NCBI GenBank assembly: GCA_945952105.1 | Contig: CAMFGZ010000008.1 | Location: 124,001-188,000, forward strand | Direction: 5' to 3' | Length of the DNA stretch: 64,000 bases | DNA from: an uncultured Rhodospirillaceae bacterium | GTDB taxonomy: Bacteria; Pseudomonadota; Alphaproteobacteria; Reyranellales; Reyranellaceae | Shown here: positions 31,615 to 39,855 of the stretch, piece by piece | How the letters are laid out: the number at the start of each line of letters is the position of its first letter | Numbering within the stretch: position 1 is the stretch's first letter | Made by a program: the position numbers and the translations under genes | Notes under the pieces: model-generated | The model's database searches: none | What the model saw: the letters and a program-made list of their open reading frames with translations, nothing else | Told to the model about the DNA's origin: nothing

Positions 31615-33123
31615 TCAGCCCTCCTCTTCGACAAAGGCTTCTTTGCGCGCCTTCTTGAAGCTGGGCAAGGCCATCAGGAGCAGCAGGAGCGCCGTCGTGA
31701 TGAGCAGGCCGAGGCTGATCGGCCGCTGCAGGAAGACCATGGCATCGCCACGCGAGAGCAGCATGGCGCGCCGGAAGTATTCCTCCATCTGAGGTCCGAG
31801 AACCAGGCCCAGCAGGAACGGCGCACCCTCGCAGCCGAGCTTGACGAAGACGTAGCCCAGGATGCCGAAGATCGCGACCTGCATGACGTGGAACGTGCTG
31901 TTCTGCAGACTGTATGCGCCGATGCAGCAGAAGAGCAGGATGGCCGGCGCCAGGAAGCGGTACGGCACGGTCAGCAGCTTCACCCACATGCCGATCATCG
32001 GCAGGTTGATGATCACCAGCATGGCGTTGCCGATCCACATCGAGACGATCATGCCCCAGAAGAGATCCGGCTTCTTGGTCATGACCTCGGGCCCCGGCTG
32101 GATGCCCTGGATGATCATGGCGCCGACCATCAGCGCCATGACGGCGTTGGACGGGATGCCGAGCGTGAGCATCGGGATGAACGAGGTCTGCGCGGCGGCA
32201 TTGTTGGCCGCCTCCGGTGCCGCGACGCCCTCGACCGCGCCCTTGCCGAACTGGCCGGGATTCCTCGAGATCTTCTTTTCGAGCGTATAGGACGAGAAGG
32301 CGCCAAGCGTCGGACCGCCGCCGGGCAGAACGCCCAGCGCCGCGCCGAGGAAGGTGCCGCGCAGGGCCGCCGGGACGGCACGCCGGACTTCTTCCATGGT
32401 CGGCCACAGCGACGTCACCTTGATGGTGCCGCCGGTGCGGGTGAGATGTCTCTCCAGGTTGACCACGATCTCGGCGATACCGAAGAGGCCCATGGCGATC
32501 GGCGCAAAGTCGATGCCGTCGGACAGTTCCGGAATGTCGAAGGTGAAGCGCTGGGCGCCGGTGTTCACGTCGGTGCCGACCAGGCCGAACAGCAGCCCGA
32601 GGAAGATCATCGCGATCGCCTTGACGACCGAGCCGCTGGCCAGGATGACGGCCGCGACGAGGCCGAGGGCCATCAGCGAGCAGTAGTCGGCAGGACCGAA
32701 CTTCTGCGCCATGCGCGTCAGCGGTTCGGCGAACATCACGATGATGAACGTTCCGACCGTGCCGGCGAAGAACGAGCCGACCGCGGAGATCGAGAGTGCC
32801 GCGCCGGCGCGCCCGTTGCGGGCCATCTGGTAGCCGTCGAGGCAGGTCACGACCGAGGACGCCTCACCCGGCAGGTTCACCAGGATGGATGTCGTCGAAC
32901 CGCCGTAGGCCGCGCCGTAGTAGATGCCCGCGAGCATGATCAGCGACGCGGTCGGCGGCAGGTGGAAGGTGATCGGCAGCAACATGGCGATGGTCGCCAC
33001 GGGGCCGATACCGGGAAGAACGCCGATCAGTGTGCCGAGCAGACAGCCCAGCAGCGCGTAGGTCAGGTTCTGGAACGAGAAAGCGACGCTGAAGCCCAGC
33101 GCGAGATTGTCGAGAAGTTCCAT
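31615..33123 (-). CDS. tctA: Tripartite tricarboxylate transporter large permease TctA
   Basis: 502 residues with about ten to twelve membrane segments. The conserved loops GTLIGVLPGIGPVATIAMLLP and TFLGAALGVLPGGGPTLGAFSSYTLEKK are the two repeated TctA signatures. It moves a carboxylate together with sodium or protons after delivery by a periplasmic Bug/TctC protein. TctB starts at 33574 and ends 1 nt before the TctA start. No TctC gene lies in this cluster; a Bug receptor at 39856 is the nearest candidate. Confidence 0.95.
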   Translation of the reverse strand: MELLDNLALGFSVAFSFQNLTYALLGCLLGTLIGVLPGIGPVATIAMLLPITFHLPPTASLIMLAGIYYGAAYGGSTTSILVNLPGEASSVVTCLDGYQMARNGRAGAALSISAVGSFFAGTVGTFIIVMFAEPLTRMAQKFGPADYCSLMALGLVAAVILASGSVVKAIAMIFLGLLFGLVGTDVNTGAQRFTFDIPELSDGIDFAPIAMGLFGIAEIVVNLERHLTRTGGTIKVTSLWPTMEEVRRAVPAALRGTFLGAALGVLPGGGPTLGAFSSYTLEKKISRNPGQFGKGAVEGVAAPEAANNAAAQTSFIPMLTLGIPSNAVMALMVGAMIIQGIQPGPEVMTKKPDLFWGMIVSMWIGNAMLVIINLPMIGMWVKLLTVPYRFLAPAILLFCCIGAYSLQNSTFHVMQVAIFGILGYVFVKLGCEGAPFLLGLVLGPQMEEYFRRAMLLSRGDAMVFLQRPISLGLLITTALLLLLMALPSFKKARKEAFVEEEG

Positions 33124-33124
33124 C

Positions 33125-33574
33125 TCACCAGACTCCGCTCACGATGGAGATGTTCATGCCCAGCCCGACCTTGAAGACGAGCGTGCACAGCACGGACAGG
33201 ACGACGATGTTGCCGAGCACCTCGGTGAGCTTGAATTCCTCGCCGGCCAGGGAGGCGATCATGATCAGAACCACGAGGGCGGGGATGAGGCCGGCGCGCT
33301 CGAAGAGAAGCGCGAAACAGACGATGCCGAGAGTCACCAGGGTGATCGGCTTCCACTTCGGACGCTCGACCGGCTCGCTGCCGCTCACGACGGCGATGAT
33401 GCAGACCAGCAGTCCCAGACCCAGAAGTGTCAGGGAAAGCATCCGCGGCACATAGCCTGGTCCCATGCGCACCGGCGTGCCGAGTGCGAGTTTTTGCCCG
33501 AAATAGAGGGCGATCAATCCAAAGCCGATGAACATCAGCCCGGACAAGAAGTCCTTGCTCAGGAATCGATTCAA
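33125..33574 (-). CDS. tctB: Tripartite tricarboxylate transporter small subunit TctB
   Basis: 149 residues with four hydrophobic segments (FLSGLMFIGFGLIALYFG, MLSLTLLGLGLLVCIIAVV, PITLVTLGIVCFALLFERAG and the C-terminal pair). The arrangement and KDFLSGLMFIGFG start are typical of TctB. It lies directly upstream of tctA with no gap and is first in the five-gene catabolic run that ends with the CoA-transferase. A transcription start probably lies in the 33575-33699 gap. Confidence 0.88.
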   Translation of the reverse strand: MNRFLSKDFLSGLMFIGFGLIALYFGQKLALGTPVRMGPGYVPRMLSLTLLGLGLLVCIIAVVSGSEPVERPKWKPITLVTLGIVCFALLFERAGLIPALVVLIMIASLAGEEFKLTEVLGNIVVLSVLCTLVFKVGLGMNISIVSGVW

Positions 33575-33699
33575 CGATGCCTCCCCAGAAACGCGTCGTC
33601 TTCAGTGTGCTGTTGGGTCCGAACCCCCGGACCGCCACCAGCTAAACACGATTTGGCCGCTTTGCCCAAGTGCCAAGTGCATTACAAGTGATAAGTGCA

Positions 33700-34515
33700 C
33701 TAGCGCAGAAGCATACGGACTGCGATTATGGCGAGACAGGCGCAAAACAGGCGCCGGAGCAAAGACACCGGCGCCCTTGCAGACCATCGGGCGGCCAGCG
33801 GCGCGACAAAGAGCGCGGGCAGCGACAGGGTCGCAACGCAAAACAACGCGACATCGCCTAGCGCATCAAAGGGACGGCCCGGCGTATGCCGATCGATCAG
33901 CAGGAACACGATGGTCGCCGGAATGGCGATGACCAGATTGAACAATGCACCTGCACCGATCGCCCTTCGGATGGAAAATGAGAAGAGCGTCAGGGTGGGA
34001 GTGCTCAGGGTGCCGCCGCCCACGCCGACGGCGGCTGCCAGGCCACCGACCACGGCCGGAGCAATATACGAGAAGGGTCGGTCCGGTTGGCGCTGCCCAA
34101 TAATTAGGCGGTCTCCCGCCGCCATCTTGATGGCGAGCCCGGCGGCGACCACGGCGAAGAGGGTCGTCAGGACCCGTGTGGGCGCCAGGGGACCGAGGAC
34201 CAGGCCGATCGCGGCCCCCAGCATCAGCGCGGGCAACCAGGACCGAACCAGATCCAAATCGATTGTCCTGGCCCGCCAGTGGGCCCCGACGGCTGTGACC
34301 GAGGCTATCAGGATGCTTGCCTGCGCCGTGCCGACGGCCAAGGGCACAGCGAGCGGCTCTCCGATGCCGATATATTCAAAGATTTCAAGGAGGATGGGCA
34401 CGGCGACGACACCGCCGCCCACGCCCAGCAAACCGGCAAGCAGCCCGATGAGGACGCCGGTCGCAAGCAACGCGGCCCAGGCGCCCGGTGGATATGTCGA
34501 CAGCAGTGATTCCAA
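33700..34515 (-). CDS. Sulfite exporter TauE/SafE family permease
   Basis: About 271 residues with eight predicted membrane segments and the two-fold repeated motif LLAGLLGVGGGVVAVPILL and AAAVGVGGGTLSTPTLTLF, characteristic of TauE/SafE anion exporters. The start is uncertain: no ATG lies near the domain, and a TTG at 34515 (reads LESLLSTYPPG) is the best candidate; the track start at 34845 overlaps the divergent phosphotransferase gene. Substrate may be sulfite, sulfoacetate or another organosulfur anion. Confidence 0.82.
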   Translation of the reverse strand: MESLLSTYPPGAWAALLATGVLIGLLAGLLGVGGGVVAVPILLEIFEYIGIGEPLAVPLAVGTAQASILIASVTAVGAHWRARTIDLDLVRSWLPALMLGAAIGLVLGPLAPTRVLTTLFAVVAAGLAIKMAAGDRLIIGQRQPDRPFSYIAPAVVGGLAAAVGVGGGTLSTPTLTLFSFSIRRAIGAGALFNLVIAIPATIVFLLIDRHTPGRPFDALGDVALFCVATLSLPALFVAPLAARWSARAPVSLLRRLFCACLAIIAVRMLLR

Positions 34516-34608
34516 GCGGCCGTGTTCCCCGTTGGTCGATATTGCGTGTACCCCATCGTACGAGCAAACTCCTGGCCAATGTAAACGCTCGTTCAGGAGG
34601 CTTTCCGG

Positions 34609-35688
34609 GTGGCACGGCGGGGCGACGATTTCATCGGCACGATGGCGGTGCAGGAAAAGCACCGGTTCGACGAGCAGCCGCTCGCGAGGTTCATGGCCGC
34701 AAACGTCGAGGAGTTCACGCCGCCGCTGACGGTGGAGCAGTTCCGGGGCGGCCAGTCCAACCCGACCTATCGCCTGACCGACGGCGCGGGACGCCGCTAT
34801 GTGCTGCGTCGCAAGCCGCCGGGCAAGTTGCTGCCCTCCGCCCATGCGGTCGACCGCGAGCTCCGCGTGATCGCGGCCCTCAACCGTACCGACGTGCCCA
34901 CGCCCCGCGCCTACGCGTCGAGCGACGACGAAAGCGTGGTGGGCACTCCTTTCTATATAATGGAATATTGCGACGGGCGGGTTCTGTGGGATCCGACCTT
35001 GCCCGATGTTCCCAGGGAAGGGCGCCTCGCCATCTATCGCGCCAAATTCGAGGCGCTAGCCCGCCTGCACCGCGTCGACTACACCGCGCTCGGTCTTGCG
35101 GACTTCGGCCGCCCCGGCAGCTATGTCGCCCGCCAGATCTCGCGGTGGGGAAAACAGTACAAGGCGTCCGAGACCGAGAAGATCGAAGCGATGGACCGGC
35201 TGTTCGAGTGGCTGCCGGCCAACCTGCCGGCGAACGACGAGACGGTGCTGGTGCACGGCGACTTCCGTCTCGACAACATGATCTTCCATCCGAGCGAGCC
35301 CCGCGTGCTGGGCATCATCGACTGGGAGATCTCGACGCTGGGCGATCCGCTGGCCGAACTCGCCTATCTCTGCATGCTGTGGCGCACGCCGAAGGAGTGG
35401 AACGGCCTGCTGGGGCATGATCTCGGTGAATTGGGCCTTCCGACCGAGGCGGAGATGGTGGGCCACTACAGCGAGCTCGCCGGGCGCGCCGCGCCAGAGG
35501 CCGCGCTCTGGGAATTCTACATGGCCTACAATCTGTTTCGCGTGTCCTGCATCCGTCAGGGCGTCTATGCGCGATCGCTCGACGGAACTGCGTCGAACGT
35601 GCGGGCCGCCGAGTCCGGCAAGCTGGTGAAGCCGGCGGCCGATCTCGCCTGGTCGATCGTCGCCAACATGGCCGGAGCATCGAGATGA
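34609..35688 (+). CDS. Phosphotransferase (aminoglycoside-phosphotransferase fold, ACAD10/11-like)
   Basis: 359 residues. Substrate-binding FRGGQSNPTYRLTDGAGRRYVLRRKPPG, catalytic VLVHGDFRLDNMIFH and the metal motif GIIDWEISTLGDPLAELAY show an intact kinase fold of the APH group. In many bacteria this type lies with acyl-CoA dehydrogenases and is thought to phosphorylate hydroxyacyl-CoA, as in ACAD10/11, rather than act on antibiotics. Start is GTG 34609 with AGGAGG upstream. Its stop overlaps the TetR start (ATGA), so the regulator is translated with it. Confidence 0.85.
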   Translation: MARRGDDFIGTMAVQEKHRFDEQPLARFMAANVEEFTPPLTVEQFRGGQSNPTYRLTDGAGRRYVLRRKPPGKLLPSAHAVDRELRVIAALNRTDVPTPRAYASSDDESVVGTPFYIMEYCDGRVLWDPTLPDVPREGRLAIYRAKFEALARLHRVDYTALGLADFGRPGSYVARQISRWGKQYKASETEKIEAMDRLFEWLPANLPANDETVLVHGDFRLDNMIFHPSEPRVLGIIDWEISTLGDPLAELAYLCMLWRTPKEWNGLLGHDLGELGLPTEAEMVGHYSELAGRAAPEAALWEFYMAYNLFRVSCIRQGVYARSLDGTASNVRAAESGKLVKPAADLAWSIVANMAGASR

Positions 35689-36344
35689 GCAAGCGCAAGA
35701 CCGCCAGCGCCGGCGAGGGGCTGCCGGAGGCCGCGGAACGCGAAGCGCGGCCGCCGGTCGAGGCCATCCGCGCCGCCGCCTTCGCGCAGTTCGCGGAGCG
35801 CGGCTACCCGGTCGTCACGGTGCGGGACATCATGAAGGCCTGCGGCCTCACGCAGGGCGCCCTCTACAATCACTTCAAGTCCAAGGACGAGTTGCTGCAC
35901 GACATCATCGCCTCGACCCAGGGCGAACTGGAGCGGTTGTGCCAGCAGGCGGTGTCGGGGGCGGGAGCCGATCCGCGTGCGCAACTCGCCGCCTTCGTCC
36001 GCGTCTATGTGATGCGGCACTGCCGGCTGCGCATCGAGGCGCTCGTCGCCAACCGGGAAATCGGATGGCTCGACACGGCACGCGTAGCCGATATCCGCCG
36101 CAGCCGCCGAGCCATCCGCGACATCGTCGTGACCATCCTGGCGCGCGGCGTGGAGAGCGGTGTCTTCGACCCGCCGCGCATCGAGGGCAGACACGATCTC
36201 AAGGCGATCGCCATGGCGCTGCTCGACCAGTGCACCCACGTCTCGATGTGGTACGGTCCGGGCGGCGATCTCGCTGAGGAGCAGATGGCGAAGCTCTATA
36301 CCGACATGGCGCTGAGGGTCGTCGGAGCCAAGCCGCAGGCGTGA
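35685..36344 (+). CDS. TetR family transcriptional regulator
   Basis: 219 residues. The N-terminal HTH (IRAAAFAQFAERGYPVVTVRDIMKACGLTQGALYNHFKSKDELL) fits TetR repressors; the C-terminal domain would bind a small ligand, perhaps an acyl-CoA. It is overlapped by the phosphotransferase gene and probably controls that gene and itself. No operator palindrome was clearly identified. Confidence 0.9.
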   Translation: MSKRKTASAGEGLPEAAEREARPPVEAIRAAAFAQFAERGYPVVTVRDIMKACGLTQGALYNHFKSKDELLHDIIASTQGELERLCQQAVSGAGADPRAQLAAFVRVYVMRHCRLRIEALVANREIGWLDTARVADIRRSRRAIRDIVVTILARGVESGVFDPPRIEGRHDLKAIAMALLDQCTHVSMWYGPGGDLAEEQMAKLYTDMALRVVGAKPQA

Positions 36345-36368
36345 TTTGACGAGCGGGAGCGGGAAGGC

Positions 36369-37136
36369 ATGTTGGTTCGCGTCGTTGCCCTGGTCGCGTT
36401 GCTGGCCTCGCTCGTAGCCTGCACACCGGACTCCGATGCCGCGCCTCCCGACGGTCGCGCAACGACGCCTGCGGCGCTACCGGCCAGTATCCCGGCGGCA
36501 CGCTGGCATGCGGTCCTGATCGCCGGCGACAACAACAGCCCTGCCTTCGACAACGGTGTCGACGCCCTGCGCGACAGGCTGATGGCGCGCGGCGTGCGGG
36601 ACATTCACCTGTTGACCTCCGATCCCGATCGCAATCCCTCGGCGGTGGTCGCCAGCGCCGCGAACGTCTCGAATGCCCTGCGCAATGCGGGCGGCGCGGA
36701 AGCCTGCCTCGCCTTCATCACCAGCCATGGCACCGAAGACGGTGTCGTGCTGCGCCAGGCCAACGGCTTGATCCAGCCGGGCACGCTCGACGATGCCCTG
36801 GACGCCGGTTGCGGCGCGCTGCCGACGGTGGTCGTGGTTTCGGCCTGCCACAGCGGCGTCTTCCTGACGTCGGCCATGCGCCAGCCCAACCGCGTTGTGC
36901 TGACGGCCGCGGCGTCCGATCGCGTGAGCTTCGGCTGCGGCGAGGGCGACCGCTTCACCTACTACGACCAGTGTCTCCTTCAGCAGTTCGACGCCGCCAC
37001 GACCTGGAACCAACTCGCCCAGGCCACGCGTGCCTGCGTTCAGGCGCTCGAGAAGACCATGGGCGTCCGGACACCCTCTAGGCCGCAGATCTTCGTCGGC
37101 TCCGCGGTCGCCAACCTCAGGATTCCGGGGCGTTAG
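36369..37136 (+). CDS. C13-family (legumain/caspase-fold) peptidase-like lipoprotein
   Basis: 255 residues. The signal peptide ends in the lipobox LVAC (Cys18), so the protein is a lipoprotein. The body has the clan-CD arrangement: VLIAGDNNSPAFDNGVDALRDRL, then ITSHGTEDG (His120) and VVVVSACHSGVF (Cys160), the catalytic His and Cys. It resembles bacterial C13 peptidases. It could be a peptidase or a caspase-like hydrolase at the envelope; no substrate is known. It begins 25 bp after tetR on the same strand. Confidence 0.82.
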   Translation: MLVRVVALVALLASLVACTPDSDAAPPDGRATTPAALPASIPAARWHAVLIAGDNNSPAFDNGVDALRDRLMARGVRDIHLLTSDPDRNPSAVVASAANVSNALRNAGGAEACLAFITSHGTEDGVVLRQANGLIQPGTLDDALDAGCGALPTVVVVSACHSGVFLTSAMRQPNRVVLTAAASDRVSFGCGEGDRFTYYDQCLLQQFDAATTWNQLAQATRACVQALEKTMGVRTPSRPQIFVGSAVANLRIPGR

Positions 37137-37169
37137 AACGGACGGGTTTTAGGATTTCGCTTCTTGTCG

Positions 37170-37559
37170 TCACCCGCCGATAACGGCGGTGAAGTCGCAG
37201 GTCACGTGGTGCGGGCTGTCGCCCGAAAGCTGAAGCGTGTGACGTGCGGGGCGCGAGGCCTCGTCGGGAAACATCTTCACCCACTCGTCGTTCAGCGCGG
37301 CTCGTCCGGTGGACGGCTGCTTCATCCAGAAGTTCACCTTGATGATGTCGTCGGGCGTGCCGCCTGCCGCCTCGATGCACAGCCTGATGTGCTTGAAGAT
37401 GTTGCCGACCTGGGTGGCGAGGTCGGGCGGGACGTTGCGGGTGCCCGGCTCGGTACCGTTCATGATGCTCGACATCACGATGTTGCCGATACGGCTGGCA
37501 TTGGGAATCGGGTTCTGGTGGCTGTAGCCCGAGTAGTTGACGCTTTTGCGCTTGGCCAT
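37170..37559 (-). CDS. RidA family (YjgF/YER057c/UK114) protein
   Basis: 129 residues with the RidA layout: GYSHQNPIPNASRIGNIVMSSIMNG and IKVNFWMKQPSTGRAALNDEWVKMFPDEASRPARHTL. The conserved arginine in RPARHT is present. RidA proteins hydrolyse reactive enamine/imine intermediates made by PLP enzymes; some subfamilies have other roles. It is divergent from the enoyl-CoA-hydratase pseudogene and convergent with the C13 gene. Confidence 0.85.
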   Translation of the reverse strand: MAKRKSVNYSGYSHQNPIPNASRIGNIVMSSIMNGTEPGTRNVPPDLATQVGNIFKHIRLCIEAAGGTPDDIIKVNFWMKQPSTGRAALNDEWVKMFPDEASRPARHTLQLSGDSPHHVTCDFTAVIGG

Positions 37560-37633
37560 CGTTTCTCTCCCTTTCGAAGCGGCAGCATTGCATTTCCGGC
37601 CGGCGGGGCAAATGCTCCGCTTCAGGAGGAACG

Positions 37634-38104
37634 ATGACCCAAACCCAGACAGGTCCCCTCGTCGAGTACGAGCGGGACGGCGAGATCGTCACCCTGACGC
37701 TCAATCGCCCCGACAAGCTGAACGCCTTCAACGACGAACTGGTCGGCGCCCTCTCGGACGCGCTGCATCGCTTCGACATGGAGGACGAGGCGCAGATCGC
37801 GATCATCACGGGCCGCGGCCGCGCCTTCTCGAGCGGCGCCGACGTGAAGCAGCGCCAGTTGCGCAGCCGCGAGGAGTTCCTGCGGCTCGGCGGACCGCAG
37901 GGGCGGGCACGCATTCCGCCGACCTGCTGACCAGGGCGGTCATCTGGAAGCCCGTCATTGCCGCGCCGCAGGTACATGGACCGCATGACGCGCGAGATCA
38001 TGCATCAGACCGCGCCCGAGCGGCTCTATCTCTCGGAAGACTTCCAGGAAGCTGCGCGCGCCTTCGCCGAGAAGCGCAAGCCGGCGAAGTTCACGGGGCA
38101 GTGA
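37634..38104 (+). pseudogene. Enoyl-CoA hydratase remnant (frameshift plus internal deletion)
   Basis: The first 85 or so codons read as a normal enoyl-CoA hydratase (EIVTLTLNRPDKLNAFNDELVGAL, GRGRAFSSGADVKQRQ). Near 37900 the family sequence continues in another frame (SADLLTRAVIWKPVIAAP). After about position 37970 the third frame gives the family C-terminus (MTREIMHQTAPERLYLSEDF...EKRKPAKFTGQ) up to TGA 38104. The central part that holds the second half of the active site, roughly 120-140 residues, is missing. The gene cannot make a working hydratase. A palindromic repeat lies 17 bp downstream. Confidence 0.88.
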
Positions 38105-38120
38105 GACGAAGACTATCGAT

Positions 38121-38148
38121 GGAGCGCGCAACTCCAGTTGCGCGCTCC
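38121..38148. repeat. Palindromic repeat, copy 1 of 4 (GCGC-ACTCCAGT-GCGC type)
   Basis: A perfect 13-bp inverted repeat, GGAGCGCGCAACT / AGTTGCGCGCTCC, around CC. It shares its core with copies at 42919, 42968 and 48586. It lies between the pseudogene and a convergent ligase gene. Confidence 0.8.
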
Positions 38149-38159
38149 AATGACGATAT

Positions 38160-39755
38160 TCAAAGCCGTTCCAGCGCCATGTCGCGCAGGCGGGCGCGCT
38201 GTATCTTGAAGCCGTTGGGCGAGGGTGTCTTGGGGAAGTCGTCGACCGCGAAGACGCGCATCGGCACCTTGTAGTTGGCGAGGCCGTGCCTGCAGTGCGC
38301 GATGGCGGCGGCCTCGTCGAGCGTCCTGCCCGAGTCGAGGATCACGAAGGCGACGGCGCGGACGCCCTCGGGGCGAGGTACGGCGATGACCTGGCAGCCG
38401 GCGATGCCGGACAGCTTCTGCAGGTGGGTCTCGATCTCCAGCGGATTGACCAGGAAGCCCGACAGCCGCAGCACGTCGCCCATGCGGCTGAGGAACGTGA
38501 AGCCGCCACGACCGTCGAGTTCGGCGAGGTCGCCGGTCCGGACATAGCCGTCGGTGGTCACGGTCTCGGCGGTGGCCGCGTCGTTCCCATAGTAGCCGAC
38601 CATCAGCGAAGGGCCGGCGCATTCGAGCATGCCCGGCTGGCCGACCCCCAGCAGTTCGCCGGTCTCCGGATCGCGGACGCGGACATGACCGAGCGGCGAG
38701 GTCGGGACGCCGCCGCCCTTCTTGCGAAATGCGACCTCGGAGTTGATCGGCTGCAGGGAGTAGAGCGCCTGGACCTCGCTCATGCCGTAGAGGCCACACA
38801 GGCGCAGGCCGCGAGTCTCGGCGGTCTCGGCGATGCCGTCGAGCGAGGCATTGAAGGCGGCGTAGCCTGCCCACTTCACCGAGGGGAAGGGACGGTCGCC
38901 CGGCACGGCATCGAGCAGGCGCGCATACATGTCGTCGCTGCCGAACAACGTCGTGGGCCGATGAAGCGCGATCAGGCGCGCGATCTCATCGATTTCATAG
39001 GACTCGACCAGCACGCACGGCTTGCCGGCGGCCAGGGTCGCCATCGTCTGGTCGAAGCCATAGACGCCGCACAGGGGAAGGATCGACAGCGACAGGGTAT
39101 CGGGCGCGGTGAAGCCGAAGGCGCGCGCGACCTGCTGGGCATGGCTCGCGATCGCGCCCTGGCGATGCAGCACGAATTTGGGCGCGCTGGTCGTGCCGGA
39201 GGTCGTGAAGATGTTGCAGGGGGCGCTCGCCCGGGCGTTGTTCAGGCCGAGTCGCGGCCTCGACAGCAGGCGTTCATAGGGAACTCTCCGTAGCCGTTCG
39301 ATCGCGGACGGGATCGCTACCGGCTCGTCGCCGACGGTCACGATGGCCGCGAGCCTGTCGAGCGCGTCCGGTTCGATGCCGGCAAGGATCGAGAGGAAAT
39401 CGATGCGCCGGAAGCCGGGCGCGCAGGCCAGCACCTTGGCACCGGAGCGCCCCACGATGTCGGCGACCTCGACCGCGCGATAGCGGGTGTTCACCGCGAC
39501 GGCGATGGCGCCCAGCCGCACGCAGGCGAGATAGAGGATCGGATAGGCCGGCACGTTGGGCAACCACAGCGCGACGCGATCGCCGACGCCGACACCGAGA
39601 TCGGCGAGCCCCTGGGCGGCGCGTCGCGCGCTTTCGGTCAACTCGAGGAACGAAATCGTCCGGTCGCCCTGAAGAAGGGCCAGAGCATCGGGCGTCTGTC
39701 CTGCGACGTCGGCGACCAGCGTCCAGACATCGGCGGCGGGTTGGGCGAGAGGCAT
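38160..39755 (-). CDS. AMP-dependent acyl-CoA synthetase/ligase
   Basis: 531 residues of the ANL superfamily. The phosphate-binding loop is FTTSGTTSAPKFVL, the adenine region LYGMSEVQALYS, the hinge YVRTGDLAELDGRGGFTFLSRMGDVLRLSGFLV and the catalytic lysine in SPNGFKIQRARL. The ATG at 39755 (MPLAQPAADVW) is used; the track start at 39944 extends over the divergent Bug gene. It probably activates a carboxylic acid for CoA-dependent degradation; adjacency to Bug and hyu genes may be fortuitous because they are divergent. Confidence 0.87.
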   Translation of the reverse strand: MPLAQPAADVWTLVADVAGQTPDALALLQGDRTISFLELTESARRAAQGLADLGVGVGDRVALWLPNVPAYPILYLACVRLGAIAVAVNTRYRAVEVADIVGRSGAKVLACAPGFRRIDFLSILAGIEPDALDRLAAIVTVGDEPVAIPSAIERLRRVPYERLLSRPRLGLNNARASAPCNIFTTSGTTSAPKFVLHRQGAIASHAQQVARAFGFTAPDTLSLSILPLCGVYGFDQTMATLAAGKPCVLVESYEIDEIARLIALHRPTTLFGSDDMYARLLDAVPGDRPFPSVKWAGYAAFNASLDGIAETAETRGLRLCGLYGMSEVQALYSLQPINSEVAFRKKGGGVPTSPLGHVRVRDPETGELLGVGQPGMLECAGPSLMVGYYGNDAATAETVTTDGYVRTGDLAELDGRGGFTFLSRMGDVLRLSGFLVNPLEIETHLQKLSGIAGCQVIAVPRPEGVRAVAFVILDSGRTLDEAAAIAHCRHGLANYKVPMRVFAVDDFPKTPSPNGFKIQRARLRDMALERL

Positions 39756-39855
39756 GCGCGCGGAGACTACCCGAAGACCGCTCCATCTCAAGCACGCTGC
39801 CTTGACCCGGCACGGCCCTTGCCTGACGCTCCGCAATTGGGAACTGGGGGTCGTG

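Noticed and set aside
31447-33174. 575-residue plus-strand ORF opposite tctA
   Set aside because: Charged, repetitive composition (many H, E, R, D) is typical of antisense frames in high-GC genes; tctA on the other strand has clear family motifs.
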